Origin: Anaerococcus provencensis
GTDB lineage: Bacteria; Bacillota; Clostridia; Tissierellales; Peptoniphilaceae
Direction: 5' to 3'
NCBI RefSeq assembly: GCF_000312365.2
Contig: NZ_HG003690.1
Span: 220,997-267,514, forward strand
Length of the DNA: 46,518 nucleotides
The position numbers and the translations under genes are program-made. The notes below the pieces were generated by a model. The model was given only the letters and a program-made list of their open reading frames with translations. It was not told where the DNA came from and searched no databases. Below are positions 24,083 through 32,342 of the stretch, piece by piece. The stretch's first letter is position 1. Each line of letters begins with the position of its first letter.

Positions 24083-24103
24083 AAATAATTTGAAAGGAAT
24101 ACC

Positions 24104-24334
24104 ATGGCTCAAAATAGAAGATTTAGACCAAGAAAAAAGGTTGATCCATTTGTAAAAGATCCATCAAAAGTGATTGATTACAAGGATACAGAAACTTTAA
24201 AAAGATTTATCTCAGATAGAGGAAAGATCTTACCAAGAAGAGTTACAGGTCTTAATGCAAAACATCAAAGAGAAGTAACACGTGCTATTAAACGTGCTAG
24301 ACAAGTTGCATTATTACCATACGAAGAAAACTAA
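24104..24334 (+). CDS. rpsR: 30S ribosomal protein S18
   Basis: The 76-residue protein is S18: a basic start ([10 protein letters not shown]), [20 protein letters not shown] and the closing [20 protein letters not shown] stretch, ending LLPYEEN. It forms a heterodimer with S6 on the 30S platform. There is no Cys pair, so it is the zinc-free form. GAAAGGA precedes the ATG. It ends the operon before a hairpin terminator. Confidence 0.97.
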   Translation: MAQNRRFRPRKKVDPFVKDPSKVIDYKDTETLKRFISDRGKILPRRVTGLNAKHQREVTRAIKRARQVALLPYEEN

Positions 24335-24370
24335 TTAAAAAATAAAAAAACACATTCAATAAGCATAAAA

Positions 24371-24412
24371 GCGCTAAAATATATGCAATTGGCATTAATT
24401 TTAGCGTATTTT
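24371..24412 (+). terminator. Terminator of the rpsF operon
   Basis: GCGCTAAAAT and ATTTTAGCG arms (24371-24380 and 24398-24406) with an inner ATGC/GCAT extension are followed by a T-rich tract. Confidence 0.75.
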
Positions 24413-24430
24413 TATTTGATAATATAAATC

Positions 24431-24466
24431 TATATTGTAATATTGCATAAAGAATATTACAATATA
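24431..24466. promoter_or_regulatory. 14-bp inverted repeat upstream of hppA
   Basis: TATATTGTAATATT (24431-24444) and AATATTACAATATA (24453-24466) are perfect inverted copies separated by 8 bp, 30 bp upstream of the hppA start codon. The repeat contains a promoter-like pair, TTGTAA (24435-24440), 17 bp and TACAAT (24458-24463), so a bound dimer would cover the promoter. The RNA form would be a weak all-AU stem, so a DNA operator is more likely than a terminator. Confidence 0.5.
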
Positions 24467-24495
24467 ACTAAATAATATTATATAAGGAGGGACTT

Positions 24496-26457
24496 ATGTC
24501 TGTAGAGATTTTATCTCTTATCGTGGCTATTTTGGCTATAGTATTTATGCTATTTACTATTAAGGCTAAAATAAACCCACTTTCAGCTGGAAATGACCGT
24601 ATGGTTCAAATTTCTGGTTATATTAGAAATGGTGCAATGACCTTTCTAAGCAGAGAATACAAATTCATTGCAATCTTTGTAGCTATAGTAGCAATACTTT
24701 TATTAATATTCTTTAATGTTAAGATTATGATTTGCTATATAATAGGTTCAACATTATCAATGCTTGCAGGTTTTATTGGTATGAGAGTATCAACTGCATC
24801 AAATGTTAGATGTGCTAATGAGGCTTATGAAAAAGGTCAAGATGGAGCATTAAAAGTAGCATTTTCTGGTGGATCTGTAATGGGCATGGCTGTTACTGGC
24901 CTTGGCTTTATCGGTATCATCATTACTTATATGCTTTACAAAGACCCAACAATCCTAATGGGATATTCATTAGGAGCTTCATCTGTTGCTCTATTTGCAA
25001 GAGTTGGTGGTGGTATCTATACCAAAGCTGCTGACCTTGGTGCTGACCTTGTTGGTAAGGTAGAAGCAGGAATCCCAGAAGATGACCCAAGAAACCCTGC
25101 AGTAATTGCAGATAACGTTGGTGATAACGTAGGTGACGTTGCTGGTATGGGCGCTGACTTATTTGAATCATATGTTGGTGCTATCATTTCATCAATGACT
25201 CTAGGTATTGTGTATTTTGCAGAAGCAGGCCTTGGATTTACTCTATTTTTAGCTGCTCTAGGAATAGCTGCATCAATTGTGGCAAGCCTTGTGTTTTTAT
25301 CAAAATCACATCCTAATCCACAAAAATCACTAATGAATACTCTTTATATCTCAGGGGCTATAGTATTAGTTGGATCACTTATCTTATCAAATAAATACTT
25401 TGGAGATTTTAACGCAGCATTTGCTGTAATAACAGGCCTTGTTGCAGGTATAGCAATTGGACTTTTGACAGAAATTTATACTTCTGACCATTACAGACAC
25501 GTTAAATACATTTCAAAAGAATCATCAACAGGTGTTGCAACAAACATAATAGCAGGTCTTTCTACAGGAATGCTTTCAACAGTATTTCCAATAATAGTTA
25601 TAGCAATTGCTATCATGGTTTCATTTAAACTAATGGGAGTATTTGGTATAGCTCTTGCAGCTGTAGGAATGCTTTCTATAACAGGTATTACAGTAACAGT
25701 AGATGCTTACGGACCAATTACAGATAATGCTGGTGGTATAGCAGAAATGAGCTACCTACCAGAAAACGTACGTGACATCACAGACGGACTTGATTCAATT
25801 GGTAACACAACAGCTGCTATTGGTAAAGGATTTGCTATAGGATCAGCTGCTTTAACAGCACTTTCACTATTTATCACTTATGCAGAATCAATCAACCTTG
25901 ATGCTATCTCTATCCTAGATAGTAGAGTAGTAGCAGGTATGTTTATAGGAGCTATGCTACCATTCCTATTTTCAGCTCTAACAATGAACTCAGTAGGCAA
26001 AGCAGCAAGCCAAATGATTGAAGAAGTAAGAAGACAGTTTAAAGAAGATGATCAAATACTAGCTGGTAACAAAGAACCAGACTATGAAAATTGTATCCAA
26101 ATTTCAACAACAGCATCACTAAGAGAAATGGTAATACCAGGCGTACTAGCAATACTCGTACCAATTGCTGTAGGCTTCATCCTTGGACCACATGCCCTAG
26201 GTGGACTATTAGCAGGCGCTCTTGTAACTGGCGTAATGATGGCAATCTTTATGTCAAATGCTGGTGGAGCTTGGGATAACGCTAAGAAATACATCGAAAG
26301 CGGTGTAGAAGGTGGCAAGGGATCTGATGCTCACAAGGCAGCAGTAGTTGGAGATACAGTAGGAGATCCATTCAAGGATACATCAGGACCATCTCTAAAC
26401 ATCCTAATCAAACTAATGACAATAGTATCTGTAGTATTTGCAGGTCTATTCATCTAA
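24496..26457 (+). CDS. hppA: Membrane-bound ion-translocating pyrophosphatase
   Basis: The 653-residue protein has about 16 membrane segments and couples PPi hydrolysis to pumping of H+ or Na+. Catalytic motifs include [40 protein letters not shown] and the terminal [29 protein letters not shown] carries Ala where K+-independent enzymes have Lys, so it should be K+-dependent. The ion pumped is not settled by eye. AAGGAGG precedes ATG. It is monocistronic with an inverted-repeat operator candidate upstream. With the soluble CBS-type enzyme at 12.4 kb, the cell has two very different ways to remove PPi. Confidence 0.95.
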   Translation: MSVEILSLIVAILAIVFMLFTIKAKINPLSAGNDRMVQISGYIRNGAMTFLSREYKFIAIFVAIVAILLLIFFNVKIMICYIIGSTLSMLAGFIGMRVSTASNVRCANEAYEKGQDGALKVAFSGGSVMGMAVTGLGFIGIIITYMLYKDPTILMGYSLGASSVALFARVGGGIYTKAADLGADLVGKVEAGIPEDDPRNPAVIADNVGDNVGDVAGMGADLFESYVGAIISSMTLGIVYFAEAGLGFTLFLAALGIAASIVASLVFLSKSHPNPQKSLMNTLYISGAIVLVGSLILSNKYFGDFNAAFAVITGLVAGIAIGLLTEIYTSDHYRHVKYISKESSTGVATNIIAGLSTGMLSTVFPIIVIAIAIMVSFKLMGVFGIALAAVGMLSITGITVTVDAYGPITDNAGGIAEMSYLPENVRDITDGLDSIGNTTAAIGKGFAIGSAALTALSLFITYAESINLDAISILDSRVVAGMFIGAMLPFLFSALTMNSVGKAASQMIEEVRRQFKEDDQILAGNKEPDYENCIQISTTASLREMVIPGVLAILVPIAVGFILGPHALGGLLAGALVTGVMMAIFMSNAGGAWDNAKKYIESGVEGGKGSDAHKAAVVGDTVGDPFKDTSGPSLNILIKLMTIVSVVFAGLFI

Positions 26458-26468
26458 TAGAAAAATTA

Positions 26469-26642
26469 GAGGCTGTTGCAGAATAGATAAATTGTTCCAA
26501 AATCATTCGAGCACCCTCTCAGAAAGGTCTCCGTCAACCGACGGGCTAAATGCCTCCAAAAGCTGGCGGGATAAATCTCAAACTTTCTGTGAGTGCACTC
26601 TAATGATGGAACAATAATTATCTATAATTTTGCAACATCCTT
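26469..26642. mobile_element. 174-bp MITE with IS1182-like ends
   Basis: The left end GAGGCTGTTGCAGAATAG matches, in inverted form, the right end (TTGCAACATCCTT). The two arms stay similar for over 50 bp, through TTGTTCCA and CAGAAAG, and fold into one long hairpin. The core adds CCGTC-AACC-GACGG (26531-26544) and is more GC-rich than the surroundings. There is no reading frame. The ends resemble those of the IS elements at 543 and 46264, so an IS1182-type transposase could mobilise it. No clear target duplication is seen. Confidence 0.75.
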
Positions 26643-26649
26643 TTATTAT

Positions 26650-26678
26650 TTGACAAATTTAAGAACTGAGCTTATAAT
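26650..26678 (+). promoter_or_regulatory. Consensus sigma-A promoter of argGH
   Basis: TTGACA (26650-26655), a 17-bp spacer and TATAAT (26673-26678) are exact consensus boxes, starting only 8 bp beyond the MITE end and leading into the T-box leader. Confidence 0.9.
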
Positions 26679-26699
26679 GCATATAATCAAATCATTAGT

Positions 26700-26950
26700 T
26701 AATAAAAGTGTTGAAGAGAAGAGTATCTATCCTAAAGCTTAAAGCGAATCCTGTTTGGTGTGAGAGGATAAGTATTAAGATAGAGAAAAGAACCTCCGAA
26801 CTTATAGGTCGATACAAGGAGACCTATACGGGAACTCCCGTTATAGAGTTAGAGTATGTTAGTACTTGATGAGGTTTATTTCGCGAGAAATAGATAAATA
26901 TGGGTGGTATCACGAGCTTTCGTCCCTTTATGGGAAGAAGGCTCTTTTTT
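26700..26950 (+). promoter_or_regulatory. T-box riboswitch, arginine type, controlling argGH
   Basis: The leader has the T-box sequence GGGTGGTATCACG at 26902-26914, CGTCCC at 26921-26926 and a terminator formed by GAGC...GCTC followed by TTTTTT (26914-26947). In stem I, AGTA (26722-26725) precedes TCTATC, which pairs with GATAGA (26779-26784). The following specifier loop GAAAAGAACC offers AGA (Arg) at 26789-26791, fitting argG and argH downstream. Uncharged tRNA-Arg should stabilise the antiterminator and turn the operon on. The UGGU of the antiterminator predicts a tRNA with A before CCA. Confidence 0.9.
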
Positions 26951-27007
26951 ATTACCAAAAAAGACACGGATAACTAAGTTTGATAAAAAAATATATGGAG
27001 GAAAATT

Positions 27008-28246
27008 ATGCCACAAAATGAATTTGAAATATTAAAACAAGCCAAAAAGGTAGTCCTTGCTTATTCTGGAGGACTTGATACATCTGTTATAGTAGCATGG
27101 CTTAGAGAAAATGGTGTAGAAGAAGTTATCTGTGTCTCAGTAGATTTAGGACAGGTAGAAGATGCAAAAGCGTTAGAAGAAAAAGCAATAATGTCAGGAG
27201 CAAGTAAATTTTATAATGTAAATGTGGAAGACGAATTTATAGAAGATTATGCATTTAAGAGCCTAAAAGCTGGAGCAAAGTATGAAAATATATATTTGCT
27301 AGGAACAGCCATTGCTCGCCCATTAATTGCAAAAGTTCTGGTAGATGTAGCTCAAAAAGAAAATGCTGATGTTATAGTTCATGGCTGTACCGGAAAGGGC
27401 AATGACCAAATAAGATTTGAAGTTTCCATTATGGCCCTTGACCCAAATATTAAGGTCATTGCTCCTTGGAGATTTTGGGATATAAAAGGACGTAGTGAAG
27501 AAGAAGCATATGCAAAAAGTCATAATATAGCCTTAAGCACTTGCAGTGACCAAGCCTATTCCATGGATGAAAATATTTGGCACCTATCCCATGAGGGGCT
27601 AGACTTAGAGGATCCCGAAAATCCCGCAGACTTAGAAAAAGTCCTATGTTGGGTAACGCCACCTGAAAAAGCAATAGATAAGGCAGAAATTGTAGAAGTA
27701 GAATTTGATAAAGGTATCCCAGTAGCGTTAAATGGAGAGAAGTTAAAGGGATCTGATCTTGTAAAAAAATTAAATAAAATAGCGGGAAAACATGGTATAG
27801 GAATAGATGATATCGTAGAATCCAGAATGGTAGGCATGAAATCTAGAGGTTTATACGAAAACCCTGCAGCATCAGTCTTATACTTTGCTCACGAAAAATT
27901 AGAATCAGTAACAGTCCACCCAGATGCTCTAGAGTATAAGCAAAAAATGGCTATTGACTATGCAAAATTAGTCTATGCAGGTAAATGGATGACTCCTCTT
28001 AAAGAATCTATGGATGCTTTTGTAAAAACTAGTCAAGAAAATGTAACAGGTAAGGTCAAGGTTAAACTTTATAAAGGCTCTATGCAACCAGCTGGAATAT
28101 TTGCAGAGAATTCTCTCTACATTGAAGAATACGCAACCTTTGAAGAAGATGATGTTTATAAGCAAGCAGATGCAAGTGGATTTATAAATTTATTTGGTTT
28201 ATCTACTAAAATTTATGCCAAAGCTACAAAAGAAAGTGGTTTATAA
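27008..28246 (+). CDS. argG: Argininosuccinate synthase
   Basis: The 412-residue enzyme joins citrulline and aspartate using ATP, the penultimate step of arginine synthesis. VVLAYSGGLDTSV at about 15-27 is the ATP pyrophosphatase P-loop, GCTGKGNDQIRFE (about 121-133) binds citrulline and aspartate, and the later ESRMVGMKSRGLYE is typical. TGGAGG precedes the ATG. It releases PPi, linking it loosely to the pyrophosphatases in the window. Expression is controlled by the upstream T-box. No argF, carAB or other arg genes are near, so citrulline may come from elsewhere. Confidence 0.96.
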   Translation: MPQNEFEILKQAKKVVLAYSGGLDTSVIVAWLRENGVEEVICVSVDLGQVEDAKALEEKAIMSGASKFYNVNVEDEFIEDYAFKSLKAGAKYENIYLLGTAIARPLIAKVLVDVAQKENADVIVHGCTGKGNDQIRFEVSIMALDPNIKVIAPWRFWDIKGRSEEEAYAKSHNIALSTCSDQAYSMDENIWHLSHEGLDLEDPENPADLEKVLCWVTPPEKAIDKAEIVEVEFDKGIPVALNGEKLKGSDLVKKLNKIAGKHGIGIDDIVESRMVGMKSRGLYENPAASVLYFAHEKLESVTVHPDALEYKQKMAIDYAKLVYAGKWMTPLKESMDAFVKTSQENVTGKVKVKLYKGSMQPAGIFAENSLYIEEYATFEEDDVYKQADASGFINLFGLSTKIYAKATKESGL

Positions 28247-28247
28247 A

Positions 28248-29621
28248 ATGAAATTATGGAGTGGGATGCTCTCGGGTCAATTAGATCAAATAGCTGAAGA
28301 ATTTAATTCTTCTATAATGATTGACAAAAGGCTAGTAAATGAAGATATAAAAGGATCAATTGCCCATGTAAAGATGCTAAAAAAATCTAATATTTTAAAA
28401 GCAAACGAAGCGGATAAAATTTTGGAAGGTCTTGATGAAATTTATAAAAAAATTCAAAATGGGGACCTTGAAATAGATTTAAAAAGTGAAGATATTCATA
28501 CTTTCGTTGAAGGGGCTCTGATCAATGAAATAGGCGATCTTGGCAAGAAAATGCATACAGCAAGGTCTAGAAATGACCAAGTTACAACAGATTTGAAGCT
28601 TTATATTAGAAATGAATGTGATCTTATAAATGATTTATTAAAAAAATACATCAAAAGCTTAGCTGACTTAGCAGAAAACCACACACAAACTATTATGCCA
28701 GGATATACTCACTTGCAAGCAGCCCAGCCAGTCACCTTTGCTCATCATCTCGTGGCCTATGCAATGATGGGTCTTAGAGATCTTGACAGATTAAAAGATT
28801 ATAAAAAAAGGTTAAATTCATCTCCACTTGGAGCATGTGCACTTGCTGGTACATCTTATCAAATTGATAGGGAATTTACTGCAAAAGAACTTGGTTTTGA
28901 AACTATAATGCAAAATTCCATGGATGCGGTAAGTGATAGGGACTATGTTTTGGAACTACAATCTCTTTTATCAATAATAGGAATTCACTTATCAAGACTA
29001 TCTGAAGAGCTAATCATATGGTCATCCCAACCATTTTCTTTTGTCAGAATAGATGATCAATATTCAACAGGATCATCGATTATGCCACAAAAAAAGAATC
29101 CAGATATGGCAGAGCTTTTAAGAAGTAAGTCAGCTAGACTTATTGGAAATATGAACCAATCATTTGTAATGTTAAAAGGTCTACCACTAGCGTATTCTAA
29201 AGATATGCAAGAAGATAAAGAGTCCATATTTGATAGTATAGACACCATAAAAATTTCCTTAGAAATAATGGCAGGGCAAATTGCTTCTTTAGAGATAAAT
29301 AAAGAAAAAATGTTAAAAGCTTGTAAAGAAGGATTTTTAAATGCAACTGATGTAGCTGATTACTTGGTAAATAAGGGTCAATCCTTTAGAGATGCCCATC
29401 ACATATCTGCAAGAATAGTAAAATATGCAAGCGAAAACAACTTAACTTTAGATGAAGTAGATTTAAGTATATATAAAAAAGAATCTGAATTGTTTGAAAA
29501 AGACATATATGAATTTATCGACATAATAAATTGTATTAATAAAAGAAAATCATTGGGAGGTCCAGCAAAAGAAGAAGTGAAAAGACAAATTGAATTTGTT
29601 TTAGATGAGTTAAATGTTTAA
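28248..29621 (+). CDS. argH: Argininosuccinate lyase
   Basis: The 457-residue enzyme splits argininosuccinate to arginine and fumarate. It starts MKLWSGMLSGQLDQIAEEFN and carries HTARSRNDQVTTD, PGYTHLQAAQPVTFAHH and the signature GSSIMPQKKNPDMAE with the catalytic Ser loop. ATG 28248 follows the argG stop by 1 bp; a longer frame reaching into argG is rejected because homology begins here. Translation is probably coupled to argG. It shares the T-box-controlled transcript and ends before a hairpin terminator. Confidence 0.96.
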   Translation: MKLWSGMLSGQLDQIAEEFNSSIMIDKRLVNEDIKGSIAHVKMLKKSNILKANEADKILEGLDEIYKKIQNGDLEIDLKSEDIHTFVEGALINEIGDLGKKMHTARSRNDQVTTDLKLYIRNECDLINDLLKKYIKSLADLAENHTQTIMPGYTHLQAAQPVTFAHHLVAYAMMGLRDLDRLKDYKKRLNSSPLGACALAGTSYQIDREFTAKELGFETIMQNSMDAVSDRDYVLELQSLLSIIGIHLSRLSEELIIWSSQPFSFVRIDDQYSTGSSIMPQKKNPDMAELLRSKSARLIGNMNQSFVMLKGLPLAYSKDMQEDKESIFDSIDTIKISLEIMAGQIASLEINKEKMLKACKEGFLNATDVADYLVNKGQSFRDAHHISARIVKYASENNLTLDEVDLSIYKKESELFEKDIYEFIDIINCINKRKSLGGPAKEEVKRQIEFVLDELNV

Positions 29622-29631
29622 GAAATGAAGA

Positions 29632-29672
29632 GGTAAGTCAGATAATTTGTAAGGTTATTTGACTTACCTTTT
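29632..29672 (+). terminator. Terminator of argGH
   Basis: GGTAAGTCA (29632-29640) pairs with TGACTTACC (29660-29668), the inner GATAA/TTAT extends the stem, and TTTT follows. The right arm overlaps the -35 box of the tRNA-Leu promoter. Confidence 0.8.
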
Positions 29673-29687
29673 AAAAAGTAGTATTAT
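29659..29687 (+). promoter_or_regulatory. Promoter of tRNA-Leu
   Basis: TTGACT (29659-29664), 17 bp and TATTAT (29682-29687) place transcription start just before the tRNA at 29701. Confidence 0.65.
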
Positions 29688-29700
29688 TAATAAGTATTTT

Positions 29701-29791
29701 GCAGGATTGGCGGAATTGGCAGACGCGCAAGACTAAGGATCTTGTGGCCGCTTTTTAGGTCGTGGAAGTTCAAGTCTTCTATCCTGCACCA
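29701..29791 (+). tRNA. tRNA-Leu(AAG)
   Basis: The acceptor stem GCAGGAT pairs with ATCCTGC, followed by A and an encoded CCA. The anticodon arm CAAGA-CTAAGGA-TCTTG presents AAG, reading CUU/CUC leucine codons; A34 may be converted to inosine. A long variable arm (GGCCGC...) marks a class II tRNA, and GGAAG-TTCAAGT-CTTCT forms the T arm. The length is 91 nt. Confidence 0.95.
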
Positions 29792-29798
29792 AATATTT

Positions 29799-29820
29799 AG
29801 TGGGTTTCCCACTTTTTTTT
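29799..29820 (+). terminator. Terminator after tRNA-Leu
   Basis: AGTGGG-TTT-CCCACT followed by a run of eight T's. Confidence 0.85.
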
Positions 29821-29846
29821 GCCAATTTTTAACATATTTGTATAAT
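29819..29846 (+). promoter_or_regulatory. Promoter of ispE-murI-ppx-ppk
   Basis: TTGCCA (29819-29824), a 16-bp spacer and an exact TATAAT (29841-29846) lie 17 bp upstream of the ispE start. Confidence 0.6.
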
Positions 29847-29863
29847 TTATATTGAGGTTGAAA

Positions 29864-30694
29864 ATGAAAAGAAAATGTTATGCAAAAATTAATCTTTCTT
29901 TAGATTCTCTATTTCAAAGAGTTGATGGATATCATGAGATTGATACTATCATGGCTCGTATAAATTTATTTGATGAATTAATTATTAATAAAAATGATAG
30001 TGGACAATTTTTATATTCTTCAAACAACGATAATATAGGGGATCTTGAGGACAATCTAATTTATAAGGTTTGGCAAATGCTAAAGGATAGGACAGATAAT
30101 CCTGGACTTGATGTTAAACTTATTAAAAATATTCCGATAGCTGCTGGCCTTGCTGGTGGATCTACTGATGCAGCAGAGATGATCAAGGGGTTAAATGAGC
30201 TTTGGAATCTATCTCTAACTAGCCAAGAAATGATGGATATTGGGGTAAGGCTTGGGGCTGACATTCCATTTTTCTTTACAAATACTCCTGCTAGGGCTAG
30301 GGGTATTGGCGAGATTATTACTCCCTTTGAAAATAATTTGGATATGAAAATCTTGCTCATCAACGATGGCACACATATTTCATCTGCAGAAGTTTATAAA
30401 AAGCTAAAAGACTATGGTCACATTGATAATGATTTGATAGTCAAAAAGCTAGAAGATGGAGATTATTCAGCTATTTTTTACTTTGAAAATGTCATGGAAG
30501 ATGTAGTCACAGACCTTTATCCACACTTACTTGATATCAAGGATGATTTTTTAGATAATGGAGCAGAAGTGACTCTTATTAGCGGTAGTGGTGCATCTAT
30601 TTTTGGGATTTTTGTAGATGATGAGACCTATAATCTCGCTTATGAGAATTTAAAAGATAAGTATGATTTTGTAAAAAAGGTGGAACTTATATGA
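29864..30694 (+). CDS. ispE: 4-diphosphocytidyl-2-C-methyl-D-erythritol kinase
   Basis: The 276-residue GHMP kinase phosphorylates CDP-methylerythritol in the MEP isoprenoid pathway. It shows CYAKINLSLD near the start, DGYHEIDTIM, the ATP loop PIAAGLAGGSTDAA (about 88-101) and GADIPFFF. ATG 29864 is preferred over an in-frame TTG at 29852 since AGGTTG precedes it and homology starts with KCYAKINL-type sequence. It shows that this organism makes isoprenoids by the MEP route. The end overlaps murI by 4 bp (ATGA), so the two are translationally coupled. Confidence 0.94.
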   Translation: MKRKCYAKINLSLDSLFQRVDGYHEIDTIMARINLFDELIINKNDSGQFLYSSNNDNIGDLEDNLIYKVWQMLKDRTDNPGLDVKLIKNIPIAAGLAGGSTDAAEMIKGLNELWNLSLTSQEMMDIGVRLGADIPFFFTNTPARARGIGEIITPFENNLDMKILLINDGTHISSAEVYKKLKDYGHIDNDLIVKKLEDGDYSAIFYFENVMEDVVTDLYPHLLDIKDDFLDNGAEVTLISGSGASIFGIFVDDETYNLAYENLKDKYDFVKKVELI

Positions 30695-31428
30695 CAAATA
30701 TTGGGGTATTTGACTCTGGCCTTGGTGGCCTAACCGTTTTACAAAAGTTAATAAAGACAAACAAGGCCAACTATTATTACTTTGGTGACAGCCTCAGAGC
30801 ACCTTATGGTAACAGGGATAAGACTGAGATAATTAAGTTTGCTGAAGAAATTGTAGATTTTTTACAAGGCTTTGATATAGATTATTATATCATCGCTTGT
30901 AATACTATATCGGCTTTGGCTAGTAAACATCTTAGCGATAAGTACAAGAAGAAATTTTATCCCATTACAGATGCTGGCATAGAAGCTACAAAACTTTATG
31001 ATGGAGATTTTTTGGTTCTTGGAACAAAGGCTACTATAAACAGTCATTTTTATAAAAATAATATCCAAAACAATAGCAAGGTCTATGAAGTTGCAGGAAT
31101 AAAACTTGTAGATTACATAGAAAATGGCAAGACATCTGGCTATGAATTGGATAAGTCCTTGGGCGAATATCTTGAAATTGCCAATAAGGAAAAAATTGAA
31201 AATATTATCTTAGCCTGCACCCATTATCCGATAATTACAGATGCTATAAGGAAAAATCTTACGTATCAGGCTAATATCATTGATCCAGCTGATTATCTCA
31301 AGTTAGATTTGCCGAAAAATGATGAGTCTTCAGTAAATATTTATATGAGTAAGATCGATCCTAATACAGAAAAGATTATTAAAAATTTGATTGATTGCGA
31401 TTATAATTTAGTAGAAAAGGAGTTGTAA
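30691..31428 (+). CDS. murI: Glutamate racemase
   Basis: The 245-residue enzyme makes D-glutamate for peptidoglycan. Motifs are FDSGLGGLTVL (7-17), GDSLRAPYGN, the first catalytic Cys in IIACNTISA (about 67-75) and the second in ILACTHYPII (about 169-178). It overlaps ispE by 4 bp and is followed directly by ppx with no gap. ispE and murI both feed cell-wall synthesis (undecaprenyl carrier and D-Glu), which may explain their pairing. The length is slightly below the usual 260-270 but all motifs are present. Confidence 0.95.
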   Translation: MTNIGVFDSGLGGLTVLQKLIKTNKANYYYFGDSLRAPYGNRDKTEIIKFAEEIVDFLQGFDIDYYIIACNTISALASKHLSDKYKKKFYPITDAGIEATKLYDGDFLVLGTKATINSHFYKNNIQNNSKVYEVAGIKLVDYIENGKTSGYELDKSLGEYLEIANKEKIENIILACTHYPIITDAIRKNLTYQANIIDPADYLKLDLPKNDESSVNIYMSKIDPNTEKIIKNLIDCDYNLVEKEL

Positions 31429-32337
31429 ATGATATATGCAGTCATAGATATTGGTTCAAACACTGTTAGACTTTCAGTCTATAAGGTGGTTGGCCAAAAA
31501 GTTAGCAATTTATTTAATGAGAAAGAGCAAGCTTCACTAAGATCATTTGTTAAGGATGGAGTTGTTTCGGAAAAAGGCATCCAAAGACTAATAGATGTTC
31601 TTCGAATGTTCAAAAATGTTGTGGATAATTTTGAAGATATTGATGAAGTTCACCCATTTGCAACGGCTACTATAAGAGATGCCGCTAATAGAGTTGAAAT
31701 TTTATCTAGAGTGAAAGAAGAGCTCGACCTAGATATTGAAATATTAAGTGGTGAAGATGAAGCAAAACTTGCTTTCATAGGAGCAAGCTCATCTATTGAA
31801 GTTTCTCGTGGCATCCTTACTGATATTGGTGGTGGATCTAGTGAGATTGTGATTATCGACCAAAACAAGGTTATAAAATCTACTTCTCTTTCTATTGGTT
31901 CCTTGTCAGCTTTTAATGACTATGTAGACCAACTATTTATGACTACAGCTGAGAAGAAAAGCATAGATGCTGATATGAAAAAGATGTTTGAGGATAAGAA
32001 GTTTTATAGGGAAAAACACGATCTTCTTTGCGCGGTTGGTGGATCGGCTCGTGCAAGCCTTAAGTTTTACAATGAATACTACAAGCTGGATTCTTATAAC
32101 ACAACCATGCAAAAAGATAAGTTCAATTCTATGCTAAAAGAAGTAATAGAAGAAGAACCTAGAGAAATACTTGATTCAATTCTAGAAGTTAAACCTGACA
32201 GAATACACACTTTATTGCCTGGAATGGCTATTTTAAATCGTGTAGCAAAATATTTTTATTGTAGCGAGATTTCAGTTAGTCAAACTGGGGTAAGAGAAGG
32301 GTATGTATATAGTAAACTACTAGGAAGGAATGAATAA
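31429..32337 (+). CDS. ppx: Ppx/GppA family exopolyphosphatase
   Basis: The 302-residue protein has the actin-like ASKHA fold of Ppx/GppA phosphatases: DIGSNTVRLSVY (7-18), the TATIRDAANR stretch, the LSGEDEAKLAF catalytic-Glu region and GILTDIGGGSSEIV. It covers only the two-domain core; long Ppx enzymes add a C-terminal HD-like domain of about 200 residues that is absent here. It degrades polyphosphate or pppGpp. It starts immediately after the murI stop and lies 5 bp before ppk1, so synthesis and breakdown of polyphosphate share a transcript. Confidence 0.92.
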   Translation: MIYAVIDIGSNTVRLSVYKVVGQKVSNLFNEKEQASLRSFVKDGVVSEKGIQRLIDVLRMFKNVVDNFEDIDEVHPFATATIRDAANRVEILSRVKEELDLDIEILSGEDEAKLAFIGASSSIEVSRGILTDIGGGSSEIVIIDQNKVIKSTSLSIGSLSAFNDYVDQLFMTTAEKKSIDADMKKMFEDKKFYREKHDLLCAVGGSARASLKFYNEYYKLDSYNTTMQKDKFNSMLKEVIEEEPREILDSILEVKPDRIHTLLPGMAILNRVAKYFYCSEISVSQTGVREGYVYSKLLGRNE

Positions 32338-32342
32338 GTAAT

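Noticed and set aside
23907..24155. Out-of-frame Thr/Ile-rich reading frame within ssb
   Set aside because: It is a shadow of the Asn/Tyr-rich linker of ssb and has no start signals of its own.
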